Below, piece after piece: positions 9,842 through 20,345 of a DNA stretch of 64,000 nucleotides (the stretch's first letter is position 1; every line of letters begins with the position of its first letter). The notes beneath the pieces are model-generated. The model was given only the letters and a program-made list of their open reading frames with translations, was not told where the DNA came from and made no database searches. The translations under genes were made by a program, and so were the position numbers. The stretch is from Gigantopelta aegis (Eukaryota > Mollusca > Gastropoda > Neomphalida > Peltospiridae). The stretch covers positions 3,392,293 through 3,456,292 of the forward strand of contig NC_054699.1 in assembly GCF_016097555.1 (NCBI RefSeq), given 5' to 3'.

Positions 9842-12800
9842 CGTTATTAATTAACATTTATCCAACAAAATTCAATTTAGATTATGAATAAAATAAATTT
9901 CAAGTTAAATCTTTACGAAATTAGAAAACAGTGTACTTATTTCTTAAGCGTAGGGATCATTTGCTGTTATGCAAGTACATTTTTTATCAGGTTTCTGGCA
10001 ATGATCCGCGGATGTGTTGTGCGTCATTTAATCTCGTCTGCATAAAGAGCTTTTGCAGCAGACCCAAAAAGAGTATCTTATGTTTAGTAGCATGTTTCTT
10101 CTTTAACACACTAGAGCAAACGTCACAGATATATTGTTTTAACAAACTACAGTCTGTTATGAATGTGATGAGGTGTCGTTTAACATTCCTTTCTTTTCCC
10201 ACGTCATGAGAAAACATTTGTGCAATACGTATTTCAAACTTCCTATACTAGATGACAGTTATATTGTTTTAATTATTTTTCAGCAACTGAAGGACAATTA
10301 TGAAAGGGATATAAAAAATGGTAAGTTCCATCAACTGCACACACACACACATATATACACACACACACACATACACACACATACACACACACATACGCGC
10401 ACAAACACACACACACACACACAGACACATACACACACATACATACACACACATACATACACACATACACACACAGACATACACAAACACACACATACGC
10501 ACGCACACACACACACACACACAGACACATACACACACACGGATACACACACACACATACATACACACACATACATACACACACACAAAAACATACACAA
10601 ACACACAGATACATACACAACACACACACACACACACACACACACAGAGAGACATACACAAACACACACACACACACAAACACACACACACGCACACACA
10701 TACACACACGCACGCACACATACACACACACAGACATGCACAGAAAATATGAAAATTATTTTTGTCATTATGAGTGACCACAGGGTTAACAAGTAGAGGA
10801 TATTTCATATTTTTTGTCAAATATGATTTATATCACATCTCACGAGTCGCGCTTGCGTGACTATTGTGATATGACTGCAAACTTCACGAGATGAGATATA
10901 AATCTTATTTGATATAAATCTTATTTATTATATAACTTTTGGCAATTTTGTTATATTTCTAAAATGTCAGCAGCAAAATAGTTTCGGCTTTCTTACAGTG
11001 AACATAACACTTTTTACAGTGACGATAACACATTTTAAAATTTTTACTCTAAAATGTGTTATCGTCACTGAATGACTAATAACACTTTTATTTCAGATAT
11101 TTTAAGAAATTTCACTAAATGTTATAGGCCTATAATAAATTATAAATTATGTTATTTCAGACAACCACCTCCAGAGGGTGAGGAAAGTTGCTGCTGTTGT
11201 AAACGTATTATAGACCACGTATTACACTTAGTTCGTAATGTTATTTCAGATGACCATCTCCAGAGGGTGAGGAAAGTTGCTGTTGTTGTAAACGTATTAT
11301 AGACCACGTATTACACTTAGTTCGTAATATTATTTCAGATGACCATCTCCAGAGGGTGAGGAAAGTTGCTGTTGTTGTAAACGTATTATAGACCACGTAT
11401 TACACTTAGTTCGTAATATTATTTCAGATGACCATCTCCAGAGGGTGAGGAAAGTTGCTGCTGTTGTAAACGTATTATAGACCACGTATTACACTTAGTT
11501 CGTAATATTATTTCAGATGACCATCTCCAGAGGGTGAGGAAAGTTGCTGCTGTTGTAAACGTATTATAGACCACGTATTACACTTAGTTCGTAATGTTAT
11601 TTCAGATGACCATCTCCAGAGGGTGAGGAAAGTTGCTGTTGTTGTAAACGTATTATAGACCACGTATTACACTTAGTTCGTAATGCTATTTCAGATGACC
11701 ATCTCCAGAGGGTGAGGAAAGTTGCTGTTGTTGTAAACGTATTATAGACCACGTATTACACTTAGTTCGTAATGTTATTTCAGATGACCATCTCCAGAGG
11801 GTGAGGAAAGTTGCTGTTGTTGTAAACGTATTATAGACCACGTATTACACTTAGTTCGTAATATTATTTCAGATGACCATCTCCAGAGGGTGAGGAAAGT
11901 TGCTGTTGTTGTAAACGTATTATAACACGTATTACACTTAGTTCGTAATATTATTTCAGATGACCATCTCCAGAGGGTGAGGAAAGTTGCTGCTGTTGTA
12001 AACGTATTATAGACCACGTATTACACTTAGTTCGTAATGTTATTTCAGATGACCATCTCCAGAGGGTGAGGACATCTGCTGCTGTTGTAAACGTATTATA
12101 GACCACGTATTACACTTAGTTCGTAATGTTATTTCAGATGACCATCTCCAGAGGGTGAGGAAAGTTGCTGTTGTTGTAAACGTATTACAAACCACGTATT
12201 ACACTTAGTTCGTAATGTTATTTCAGATGACCATCTCCAGAGGGTGAGGAACGTTGCTGTTGTTGTAAACGTATTATAGACCACGTATTACATTTAGTTC
12301 GTAATGTTATTTCAGATGACCATCTCCAGAGGGTGAGGAAAGTTGCTGTTGTTGTAAACGTATTATAGACCACGTATTACATTTAGTTCGTAATGTTATT
12401 TCAGATGACCATCTCCAGAGGGTGAGGAAAGTTGCTGTTGTTGTAAACGTATTATAGACCACGTATTACATTTAGTTCGTAATGCTATTTCAGATGACCA
12501 TCTCCAGAGGGTGAGGAAAGTTGCTGCTGTTGTAAACGTATTATAGACCACGTATTACACTTACTTCGTAATGTTATTTCAGATGACCATCTCCAGAGGG
12601 TGAGGAAAGTTGCTGTTGTTGTAAACGTATTATAGACCACGTATTACATTTAGTTCGTAATGTTATTTCAGATGACCATCTCCAGAGGGTGAGGAAAGTT
12701 GCTGTTGTTGTAAACGTATTATAGACCTCGTATTACATTTAGTTCGTAATGTTATTTCAGATGACCATCTCCAGAGGGTGAGGAAAGTTGCTGTTGTTGT

Positions 12801-14167
12801 AAACGTATTATAGACCACGTATTACACTTAGTTCGTAATGTTATTTCAGATGACCATCTCCAGAGGGTGAGGAAAGTTGCTGTTGTTGTAAACGAAGACA
12901 AAACTCAACAGAAACCTGCTGCTCATCTGCAGATGGACCCTGATGCAGTGTATGACAAAGGTGGGATTTGTTTTTTAGAAAGATAATAGACTCTCGGTCG
13001 ATTTCAGACTGTTGTCACAACAGGAATCTTGGCACATTCTGTATTGAAAAATCCACAATAACTAGTTATGATCAGCTAAGGAATATTCACTTTGAACGTA
13101 CAACGTAAACAAACGAAGCGATGTTAAAAGATACTACTAATAAATATTTTTGTTAATAACAATATATTTAGTATTTCGTAATATCTTATTTCAATAAGAA
13201 CTATTTTGTTTTGGTGTATAAATATAGGCAACAAAGTGGTCATTGCGCATGGATCTACTACTCCGTAAAACGATAAAGTTATCAAATAGGCCTAAATAGA
13301 AATTATTATACGAGCTTGTGTATCGTATTGATTTTACGAAACGAGTGTCAGGATTTTTGTATTGCCCGAGCGAGAGTGAGGGTAATACATGAATCCCAAC
13401 ACTAGTTTCGTAAAATCAGTACGACTCACACGCGAGTGTACTAATTTCTATATTATCTATATTATTATTGTTGTTTTCTTTACGAATAACAAGAACCGAC
13501 TAAAAAAATTTCAGCCACAACTAGAAGGAGACGATGAAATGACGTCACATTTCAAATGCACAGTCTGAGCTAGGACTGGAGAAGCAACGTCATGTTATGA
13601 TGTGGCTTCTCAAAAATATGTCATTACACTTGTTACTACACGTGTGCTTCGTATGATTATTATTATTATTAACTCGGTTATGTTGAACCATATGGATAAT
13701 AAAATGCTTCATTTACTTAGCGTATTATGTATAATACTGGGTGGCTTTCTTTCCCCCCAGATGAACATATCTCGGCTCTCCGGTGGAAAACAAATGGGAA
13801 GAGATCGTTTGTGAAAGACGGACTCACTGTCGTTGAAGAAGGGATTCGGGTGGAGAAAGAAGGTAACTATTTCATCTACAGCAACGTCGTGTTTTACGGC
13901 AACCAGACTAAGGAACTCGATTTCGCCAGACTTTGTCATTACCTGGACAAACGCGTCCCCACGACAAGAAGGTCTAAATTCCAACAGCTGTCGTCCAACC
14001 CCCAGTCGACGTGTAAAGTCCGACGAGGGAAGCTCGCCTTCGCGCCATCCTACATCGGCGCTGTCTACCATCTGGAGGCCGGGGCCACGGTGATGGTGAG
14101 GACGTCGTCGGTGGATAGACTTGTCAAACAGCCACAGTCGACGTACTTCGGAATTTACATGATTTAA
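8574..14167 (+). CDS. TNF superfamily ligand-like gene (4 coding exons, 277 aa)
   Basis: This is a type II membrane cytokine of the TNF ligand family, expected to trimerise and signal through TNF receptors. Four exons join: 8574-8852 (ends phase 0), 10284-10320, 12850-12960, 13761-14167. The last three carry phase-matched AG/GT sites and total 834 nt. The N-terminus has a single hydrophobic anchor (about residues 6-24). A Cys-rich, N-glycosylation-bearing stalk follows (CHKVTC, ERCC, YCC, then an Asp/Tyr-rich run to about 85). The TNF homology domain begins at KPAAHL (127-132). It contains LRWKTNGK, GLTVVEEGIRV, GNYFIYSNVVF, a Cys201/Cys227 pair and the terminal YFGIYMI, giving about 150 residues, normal for the family. 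An in-frame TGA six to seven codons upstream supports the 8574 start. I cannot name the subfamily. No canonical RXK/RR furin site is visible, although RVRK at 111-114 lies at the expected place. Confidence 0.85.
8996..9394. mobile_element. Non-autonomous DNA element in intron 1
   Basis: Inverted ends of about 33 bp flank roughly 400 bp. 'TAGCAGTGATCACGTGAC' followed by 'CAAAATGGCAGC' (8999-9033) pairs with the reverse complement of 9355-9390. The left arm contains a CACGTG E-box and the right arm contains CATGTG. Confidence 0.65.
9768..9845. repeat. (TTA)n/(TTC)n microsatellite in intron 1
   Basis: TTC repeats lead into TTATTG and then ATT trinucleotide repeats. Confidence 0.9.
10284..10320 (+). 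CDS. TNF-like exon 2 (37 nt)
   Basis: This short exon encodes QLKDNYERDIKN plus the first base of the next codon. It has a T-rich acceptor (AATTATTTTTCAG) and a strong donor GTAAGT. It joins exon 1 in phase 0 and exon 3 in phase 1. Confidence 0.7.
10337..10736. repeat. Compound (CA)n microsatellite, about 400 bp, in intron 2
   Basis: CA repeats broken by ATACA, GCACG and CAGACA variants begin about 17 bp after the exon 2 donor. They generate long spurious open frames on both strands (HTHT or VCVC peptides). Confidence 0.97.
10817..10925. repeat. Imperfect inverted repeat (MITE-like) in intron 2
   Basis: 'TGATTTATATCACATCTCAC' near 10826 pairs imperfectly with 'GAGATGAGATATAAATC' near 10891. 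It is probably a small foldback element. Confidence 0.5.
11017..11070. repeat. Perfect 21-bp inverted repeat (hairpin)
   Basis: Arms 11017-11037 and 11050-11070 are perfectly complementary (starting CAGTGACGATAACAC) with a 12-nt AT-rich loop. It lies about 90 bp upstream of the splice-site array within the same intron. Confidence 0.85.
11152..12840 (+). repeat. 89-bp tandem array duplicating the exon 3 splice acceptor (19 units)
   Basis: Pseudo-acceptors TTATTTCAG precede copies of the exon 3 start at 11161, 11250, 11339, 11428, 11517, 11606, 11695, 11784, 11873, 11960, 12049, 12138, 12227, 12316, 12405, 12494, 12583, 12672 and 12761. The true exon starts at 12850. The spacing is 89 bp with one 87-bp unit. 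Each unit holds the acceptor, the first 45 nt of exon 3 (through GTAAAC), then about 35 nt of intron-like sequence. In the exon frame each unit reaches a TAG two codons after GTAAAC. Each unit also contains GGTGAGG and GTAAAC, which resemble splice donors. The first unit is the most diverged at its exon start (ACAACCACC). Confidence 0.95.
12850..12960 (+). CDS. TNF-like exon 3: stalk end and start of TNF domain
   Basis: The 111-nt exon carries the stalk-proximal residues DHLQRVRKVAVVVN (also encoded in every array unit), then EDKTQQKPAAHLQ, the first strand of the TNF homology domain. It starts and ends in phase 1, with acceptor TTATTTCAG and donor GTGGGA. Only this copy continues past GTAAAC into coding sequence. 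Confidence 0.8.
13298..13455. mobile_element. Foldback MITE in intron 3
   Basis: Arms of about 50 bp (13298-13350 and 13401-13453) pair around 'GATTTTACGAAAC' and 'GTTTCGTAAAATC'. The loop holds GAGCGAGAGTGAGGG. Confidence 0.65.
13761..14167 (+). CDS. TNF-like exon 4: main TNF homology domain
   Basis: The acceptor is a strong C-rich tract (TTTCTTTCCCCCCAG). With the carried-over G it opens as DEHISALRW and ends YFGIYMI-stop, giving 134 residues. It holds the conserved aromatic and glycine positions of the TNF jelly-roll, one N-glycosylation site (NQT, residues 190-192) and the Cys201/Cys227 pair. Codon use is noticeably more GC-rich than the flanking introns, as expected for a real exon. No clear polyadenylation signal lies in the 30 bp before the next MITE. 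Confidence 0.88.
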
Positions 14168-14197
14168 TAGTCCGAGTATCTTCTTATTCCTAACAGC

Positions 14198-14426
14198 CAG
14201 GGTCGTATGTAGCTTAAAATAACTAGGTAATTACTAGTACTGGGGTGGGGGTGGGGTGGGGTGGGGGGTGGGGGGGTGGGGGTGGGGGGCAGTATACAAA
14301 GAAGTCTCTGATCATGGTCTTAGCACTTTTAACAATACACATTTGCGTATTTTTCGGCGAGGAGGCTACTTTTTCACTGCCAGCCCCCCCCCCCCCCCGC
14401 CCATTCCCTCCCTAGATACGACCCTG
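14198..14426. mobile_element. MITE with CAGGGTCGTAT ends
   Basis: The ends CAGGGTCGTATGTAG (14198) and CTAGATACGACCCTG (to 14426) are inverted. The interior is G/C-run rich. It starts 31 bp after the TNF-like stop codon, so it probably lies in the 3' UTR. No clean target duplication was seen. Confidence 0.65.
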
Positions 14427-14499
14427 GCAGCAGTGTTTCTCAACCTGTGTTCAACAACTCGGCCTGTTACAGTGTTCTGTCTCACACCGCGGACGTATG

Positions 14500-14795
14500 A
14501 CAAACCCTGAGTGAGTGCTCCGCAAGGCTCAATGGGTAGATGTAAACCACTTGCACCGACCAGTGATCCATAACTGGTTCAACAAAGGCCATGGTTTGTG
14601 CTATCCTGCCTGTGGGAAGCGCAAATAAAAGATCCCTTGCTGCTAATCGGAAAGAGTAGCCCATGTAGTGACGACAGCGGGTTTCTTCTCAAAATCTGTG
14701 TGGTCCTTAACCATATGTCTGACGCCATATAACCGTAAATAAAATGTGTTGAGTGCGTCGTAAATAAAACATTTCTTTCTTTCTTTCTGGACCCA
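14500..14795 (+). mobile_element. SINE family B, 5'-truncated, plus strand
   Basis: It starts within 'CCCTGAGTGAGTGCTCCGCA' and runs through 'AAAAGATCCCTTGCTGCTAA' and 'CCATATAACCGTAAATAAAA'. It ends in an ATTTCTTTC repeat tail near 14788. Confidence 0.9.
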
Positions 14796-16572
14796 GCCAA
14801 GGGTTAACCCCTAGGAAGGAGCCAGTGGGCGGACATGCCCGAATCTTCAAATGTAGTCTAGATATGGTTGGAAAAAAAATGAAGATGCAAAATCAAAACG
14901 AACATGGTACGGTCTGTCGTACATCCAAGGTGTGATTTGGAAAATGGATTCGAGTTGCCACTGTACATTATTGGAGTGTTCAGGAGGGAAAACATCCGCG
15001 TACAGTTTGACTAGTTTCCATCGTATTCTGTCCTGTCACAGTCATTCATTTCTGTGTACAAAAAACAGTTTAGTGAGCTACCTTGAGCACTCGGCTTTCT
15101 GAACATAGTTCATATTACAGTTATGGGCCAAATTAAATCTAAATGGCAACATATTCAGGACAGTCTCACGAAGTATATTTTAGTATGAGATTAGGGCGAG
15201 AAAAGGGGATTGAGAAACACTGCCCTACATTACTTAGAATCACAGTTATGGTTAGTTCTTTTAGAACTGAAAATGCGCAATTTTAAGCAACCGCACGGTC
15301 GGTGGTTTAATTGATATGTGGCAGGTTTCGGATAGAAGATTAAAAACTATATATCTTCAACATCCCGACTGCCATTATGACCAATGATCGTGGTGGTTAT
15401 ATATACCGTATGACAACCGCGTGTTTTCGGTTGTAAATGTCGCGTTTTCGTTATCAAATTGTCTAACCTTTGCTGTAGTTTACAGTAGTGTTCAGCCCGT
15501 TTGAGCTAAAAGGAAACCGATGGAATGTCAGGTAACTCTGTAATAAATAATCCTAAAATAGATACTAAATCGTTAAAACGTTAAACAAATTTCTTTAAAA
15601 TATTAACATAAAATTATATACATGTGGATTAAATCTTTCATTTTTTGGTGGGGGGAGGGGGGGGGGGGGTATTGGGGCTTTTAGGGATTATTATTTATTT
15701 ATTTATTTATTTATTTTTGTTACTGCTGGAAGAGACGAAGTAAAAGAATTACATGAGCAGTGTTGCCTTTAACGTGAATGTAGGGCCTACTACATGTCGA
15801 TTTAAATACTAGTAGGCCTAATGCCGGTGACGAACCATTACGTACGTACAGGCGACGTAGAGGCGCCCAAACGGCTCACAACATTGTTGTGGTACGCTGA
15901 CTAGAGCACATACTTATAAAAACACAAGATTGGAAAATCAAGATTTTATCGAAGTGTCCATTTGCTGTTAAAGTATGCTCTGCTGATGTTAGTTCGTGCC
16001 CCGCTTAAGTTATAGTTTGTCTCCGGCATAACAATTCAGGGCTGCGTTCAGCGACGACGAGCAACGCTAAGACGTTCGCGAACACTTTTATTGGTTTAAA
16101 ATTGTGATAATCTGACTAAGGTTTAAACAACAACAACAACAACAACAACAAAAATGAAGAAAAAGAAAAAGAAAAAAAAATGGTCCCTTTCACATTCACA
16201 CGTATGTTTATTTTTCTTAAACTCCATCGAATGAGATCCTATACAGCTGTTCACATGCACACATTTTGTGTCTTGCGGTTTTTTGGTGTAGGTTTAAATA
16301 ACTTGATATTTGATTGTTTGGTTGTTATTATTATTATTATTATTATTTATTTATTATTTTTGTTTTTTTGTTACTGTGTAATTTATTTTTTCTCCATGCA
16401 TGTAGCGAATTCTGCCACAGAAAACGCAGGTACGTGAAGCATGTACGAAATCCACCTGTCAGATTCGGAAATGTAAAATGCCGCATGATTACCTATCGCA
16501 CGTCACACACCGTGTATTCCGAAAGAGACTAGGCGTGGGTTTCAAACTTGATATGTGGTTGTTTGTTTGTTA
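14796..16572. other. Unassigned, with simple repeats
   Basis: No gene is visible. A G-run lies at about 15648-15670, (ATTT)n at 15690-15715, (CAA)n at 16128-16150 and (ATT)n at 16325-16355. Confidence 0.5.
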
Positions 16573-17235
16573 GTCCCTCCTGAATTCCGCGATTTCGCGG
16601 ATATGGAAAAATTAGCAGAATTTGCATCATCGTGCAGAATATTAGTAGTTGTTCGTCCGCGAAAAATCACTTTTCGTGCAGAACACGTGCAGAATTCATA
16701 ACTTTAGGCCGTGGAATTTGTCTTAATCACCGCAAAATGTTCGATGTTTCTGAAATGTAACATTAAACATGGAATTTTAATAGTGTTTACGTTCCATACA
16801 GTAATAAATAGAAGCATAAAGCATTTGTTTATTTTCTTAAGTTATTACAGGTTGGTCTGGTAAGCGCCTGATAGTTACTAACCTGCGTTTGAAACCAGCC
16901 TTCAGTTTCTGTCATTGAATCGGAAATCCTCGCAATGGATTGTGGCGAGATGTTCCGATCGTTGCTCGGTGCGTAGGTTACAGAAACCGACGAAGATGGG
17001 TTGTAATTACACTTTGACAAATTCCACAAATATGAAATAGGATTCAGCAATTCCATTTTATTTAATATAAATATATAACATATAAATATCGATTGTTGGA
17101 ATTCAAATAAATATGTAACATTTTGAACATCTAATTTATAAGTGTTATTTTTCAGTTTTATATGTTGAAGAATTTGCCGCAGAATATGTCAAATTTTACA
17201 GCGGAATTTTAACATTTTTGCTGCGGAATTCGGGG
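16573..17235. mobile_element. Possible TE with GAATTCCGC ends
   Basis: The left edge reads 'CCTGAATTCCGCGATTTCGC' and the right edge is roughly its inverse (GCTGCGGAATTCGGGG). GCAGAAT motifs recur inside both arms. The boundaries are approximate. Confidence 0.4.
16883..17056 (-). CDS. Candidate first coding exon, minus strand
   Basis: An ATG at 17056 opens 58 codons and meets a good donor context, CGCAG followed by GTTAGT, at 16882 (phase 0). The peptide starts MELLNPISYLWN and is Ser/Asn-rich with no recognised domain. It lies inside a possible TE and no partner exon was found, so this is speculative. Confidence 0.2.
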
Positions 17236-18063
17236 GGGGGGGGGGGTTGGTTGCAGATAGGTTGTTTTGCTGTTGTTGGGATTTTTGTTTGTTTGTTTGT
17301 TGTTGTTGGAGGTTTGGGTTGTTTAAAAAAAATATATTTCAGTTTTTGCATTGCTCATTATAAGGTGACATGCCAAGACATCGGTTTCCTTTTTACACAA
17401 ACGGACTACAGAATAAGGAGATGCTCGGACTAATGTATATATCTGCCTCTAGGCCGGGAACGTGGCAATTTCTGGAATCCAACTTAAGAAGTGTTTGATT
17501 AAATTTTAATGTATAATTAATCGATTCTTAAAGTTTATTTTGACAAAACGTTAACGGCTTTACATAACTGACAATTATTGTGGTTATTTTCACAAAGCTT
17601 TCACAATGTATTATGGACTCCAGTTAGAACCACGTCCTCGTCGTGGAGTCTGGAAACGACCTATAGTTACGTACAGTCAACCAGAATAAAATTAGATCTC
17701 AAAGGTACTATGTCAGAGTTGCAATAATGTCGATTCCCGCCAAAAATATTGATTAATTTTTGCTTTGAAACATAAAGTTTATACCTTCAGTTATGTTAAA
17801 TCCCTGGCCCTAGTTTTTGATTCACTCTTTTCACGAGTCACTCCACACATTTAATATTCTAAAATATTTAAAAGCACATTGTGATAACTTCTAAGCAAAA
17901 CATAATTTATTATGCGTTTCTTATTAAAAAAATGCAATACTAATGCTAAAATTCAATTGGATTAATCAGTATATCCGTTCAGTTCTACTACTAGAGTAGA
18001 AGACATTGGGATATCAGTTCTATGATCTACACTGATTGACCAGTGCTGCATTTGAAGCTAAAC
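17236..18063. other. Unassigned
   Basis: A poly-G run lies at about 17231-17246, then T/G-rich sequence. No coding or repeat family was identified. Confidence 0.45.
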
Positions 18064-18182
18064 ACGTCCTGAAAGTAATCGCTGATTACGATTACATTAG
18101 CAATGTAATCGATTACGATTGCGATTACATGGCATTTTCAAACGTTGTAATCGATTACGATTGCGATTACTACGATTACCCC
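18064..18182. repeat. GATTAC-rich repeat
   Basis: 'TAATCGATTACGATTGCGAT' occurs twice (about 18109 and 18151), with further GATTAC hexamers on either side. Confidence 0.75.
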
Positions 18183-18219
18183 ATTTCTGATATAAATACG
18201 CTGTAAACAATGTATAGCT

Positions 18220-18292
18220 GTTAACGGTTGGGGCGTTGGGGCGTTGGGGCGGGAGAACTAGTTCGGTGGTAAAAACGCTCGCCTGATAGGTA
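18220..18292 (+). mobile_element. SINE tRNA-like head fragment
   Basis: Three GGGGCGTT repeats lead into 'CTAGTTCGGTGGTAAAAACG' followed by CTCGCCTGAT. This resembles a SINE A-box head and then diverges. Confidence 0.4.
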
Positions 18293-18319
18293 ATATTAAA
18301 AATTTGAATAAAATTCAGT

Positions 18320-18775
18320 ATCACGTAAAAATTGTAATAAACGTTCTGGATGGAATCGAAATGATTCCAACACATTTCTTTGAGCAAAATATATTTTTTC
18401 TAGTTTCTTTGAGATGATAGCACTCCACTAAAATGTGGCGTACCGTCAGAGTACACTGACAGCGCTCACACTGAGGTGGAGGATCTTTCTTCAAGATAAA
18501 TGAATGGGTCAAGTAAGTATGGCCGATGCGAGCACGACACAAGACTATTTCATCCTTCCTGCACTGCCTATAGGAGGACTGCCACTCTCCCAAGACTGGC
18601 TTGATAGCATGAACCTTGTTTGAAACCGCACCGTTTCAGTCATTTTGCCAAGTCGAAAAAATAAATTGGTTGATACTATGTTTCAAATAGTATAGGGCAC
18701 ACCAACCCCGGCATGAGGAAAATTCAAAGCAGACTTGGCAGCAGAATCTGCCTTTTGATTTCCTCTCTCGTATGT
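18320..18775 (-). mobile_element. LINE 3' fragment with RNase H tail and zinc-knuckle
   Basis: On the minus strand, translation near 18750 gives GNQKADSAAKSAL, the C-terminal signature of a LINE RNase H. After a frameshift, 18593-18321 gives RARIGHTYLTHSF, PPQCERCQ and VRHILVEC, typical of the C-terminal region of Jockey/I-group non-LTR elements. Stops and shifts mark it as a relic. A homologous piece lies at 27890-28080. Confidence 0.75.
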
Positions 18776-18870
18776 ATCGTCCATAACCATATCATTAATG
18801 TCCGACGCAATTTAACCGTAAATTAAAATATGTTGAGTTTGTCATTAAGCAAAACATTTCTTCTTTTTTC
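18765..18870 (+). mobile_element. SINE tail fragment, plus strand
   Basis: It matches the SINE 3' end: CCATAACCATAT, TCCGACGCAATTTAACCGTA, AATATGTTGAGT, AAAACATTTCTTC. Confidence 0.75.
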
Positions 18871-19549
18871 TTTTGTTGGTTGATTGTAAAAAAAACCCAA
18901 CCCTATAGGCTAATAGCGGAAAAAGCTTGACACTGTCTAATAACTAGTGTCCGCGGCTTTAAAACGCTGTAGTGAATTACAGATAATTCGGTCAGGATTT
19001 CTTTTAAGCGATAACTGGAGTGTAGCCAATATAAAAAAAGTACTTCTTAAAATAAGTGATAACAGAGGTAGATTAGTGATTCGGAAGAGAAAGGTTGACT
19101 GTACGTATATAGGAACGACCAAGAGTTCTATTTACTAAAGCAAATCATTTTCAAACGGACGCAGTTATGGCGGTCAATAATGGACCTAAATATTATGTTA
19201 ACAACAGTATATTGTTTATCTTTACTTTTTATGTCTAGACGTGTGTTTCCATTTGTGTCATGTTTTCTTTTACTTAATTATATGTAAATTTATTGTTTAA
19301 CAGAATAGCAACGTCTCTACTTTGTGTTGTGTGTGGACTGAAAAGAACAACATTCAGATTTCCACCGAAATCTAAAATAAATTTCTTCTTTCTCGAGAGA
19401 ATTCGTTACGAGTGTTTTTGTTTTTTTAATACATACCTATTAACTAGACGAGGTTGATATTTTACTTATTAAAAAACACGAGTAGCGAATTCTATTTATC
19501 CAATAACACTTCTAAACTAACGTTTTAATTCAATTATTAGTAAATCACA
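18871..19549. other. Unassigned
   Basis: No gene or repeat family was recognised. The short ORF at 18947-19138 has no domain. Confidence 0.4.
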
Positions 19550-20040
19550 GTACTAAAGTCACCCGTGGAATTAAATATTCAACGAAGAATGGTTTGTTAT
19601 TGGGCTCGCATTATTTCAGGGAAACAATCAAAACTATCATTCCTTCTATACAGATTTATGTTGACAGATCATGTTACAAATAGAATACATTATAATTGGC
19701 TCACTCGTATTTAAAATATTTTGGAGCATTTAGGAATGAGCGATGTTTGGATATCAAATACTTTTCTATCGTTAACCTGGCTCTCACAACAAAGTAAACT
19801 TAGACAAAATGATCAATATTTACAAACATGAAATAATAGTATATCAATGTCATCAAGAGGCAAAACCTATCAACTTTTTAAAGAAGAACTTATTTTTGAA
19901 ATTTTTAAAAATATAATTCCCGAAAGGTTGTGGAGATTAATTATAAAATTTAGAACGTCAAATCACTATTCCCGAGTAATGTTTCTACATCCCTACAAGA
20001 CCAAGCACCTACAAATTCAAAGAACTAATGAGCAGTAAAA
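19550..20040 (+). mobile_element. Non-LTR retrotransposon C-terminal fragment
   Basis: Translation gives PVELNIQRRMVCYWARIISG, then YRFMLTDHV, then SSRGKTYQLFKEELIFEIF and IIKFRTSNHY. This order resembles the region after the reverse transcriptase in many molluscan non-LTR elements. One stop and one frame change show decay. It may be related to the element at 50556-52400. Confidence 0.6.
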
Positions 20041-20149
20041 AAAATAAGTGTATTAAAGAAGTTGGCGAAATTTATAAATGTAATTTGCCAGGTTTTTAAA
20101 CGCCCTGGTAACTGAATAACTCATGTCACAAGCAAAACTGTTTCCTAGC

Positions 20150-20345
20150 TATATTACAATTATTATTGTTATTAATATTATTATTATTATTATTACTGAA
20201 CCAGATACTACCATTACCATTACTATTATTATTATTATTATTATTATACTACGACTACTATTACTACTGGCACAATTATTATTTGTATTACTATTATTAT
20301 TATTATTAACTATTATTAATTATTATCACTAGTACTACTACTGTT
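20150..20345. repeat. (ATT)n / (TTA)n microsatellite block
   Basis: ATT trinucleotides with ACT/ACC variants extend for nearly 200 bp. Confidence 0.9.

Noticed and set aside
11072..11302. Plus-strand ORF starting in the first array unit
   Set aside because: It runs through the TTATTTCAG acceptor and across unit boundaries; the frame is not the exon 3 frame.
11775..12017. Minus-strand 80-aa ORF with internal repeats
   Set aside because: It is the antisense of the 89-bp splice-site array and only open because the unit happens to lack stops there.
20123..20332. Ile/Leu-rich 69-aa ORF
   Set aside because: It is a translation of an ATT trinucleotide repeat.
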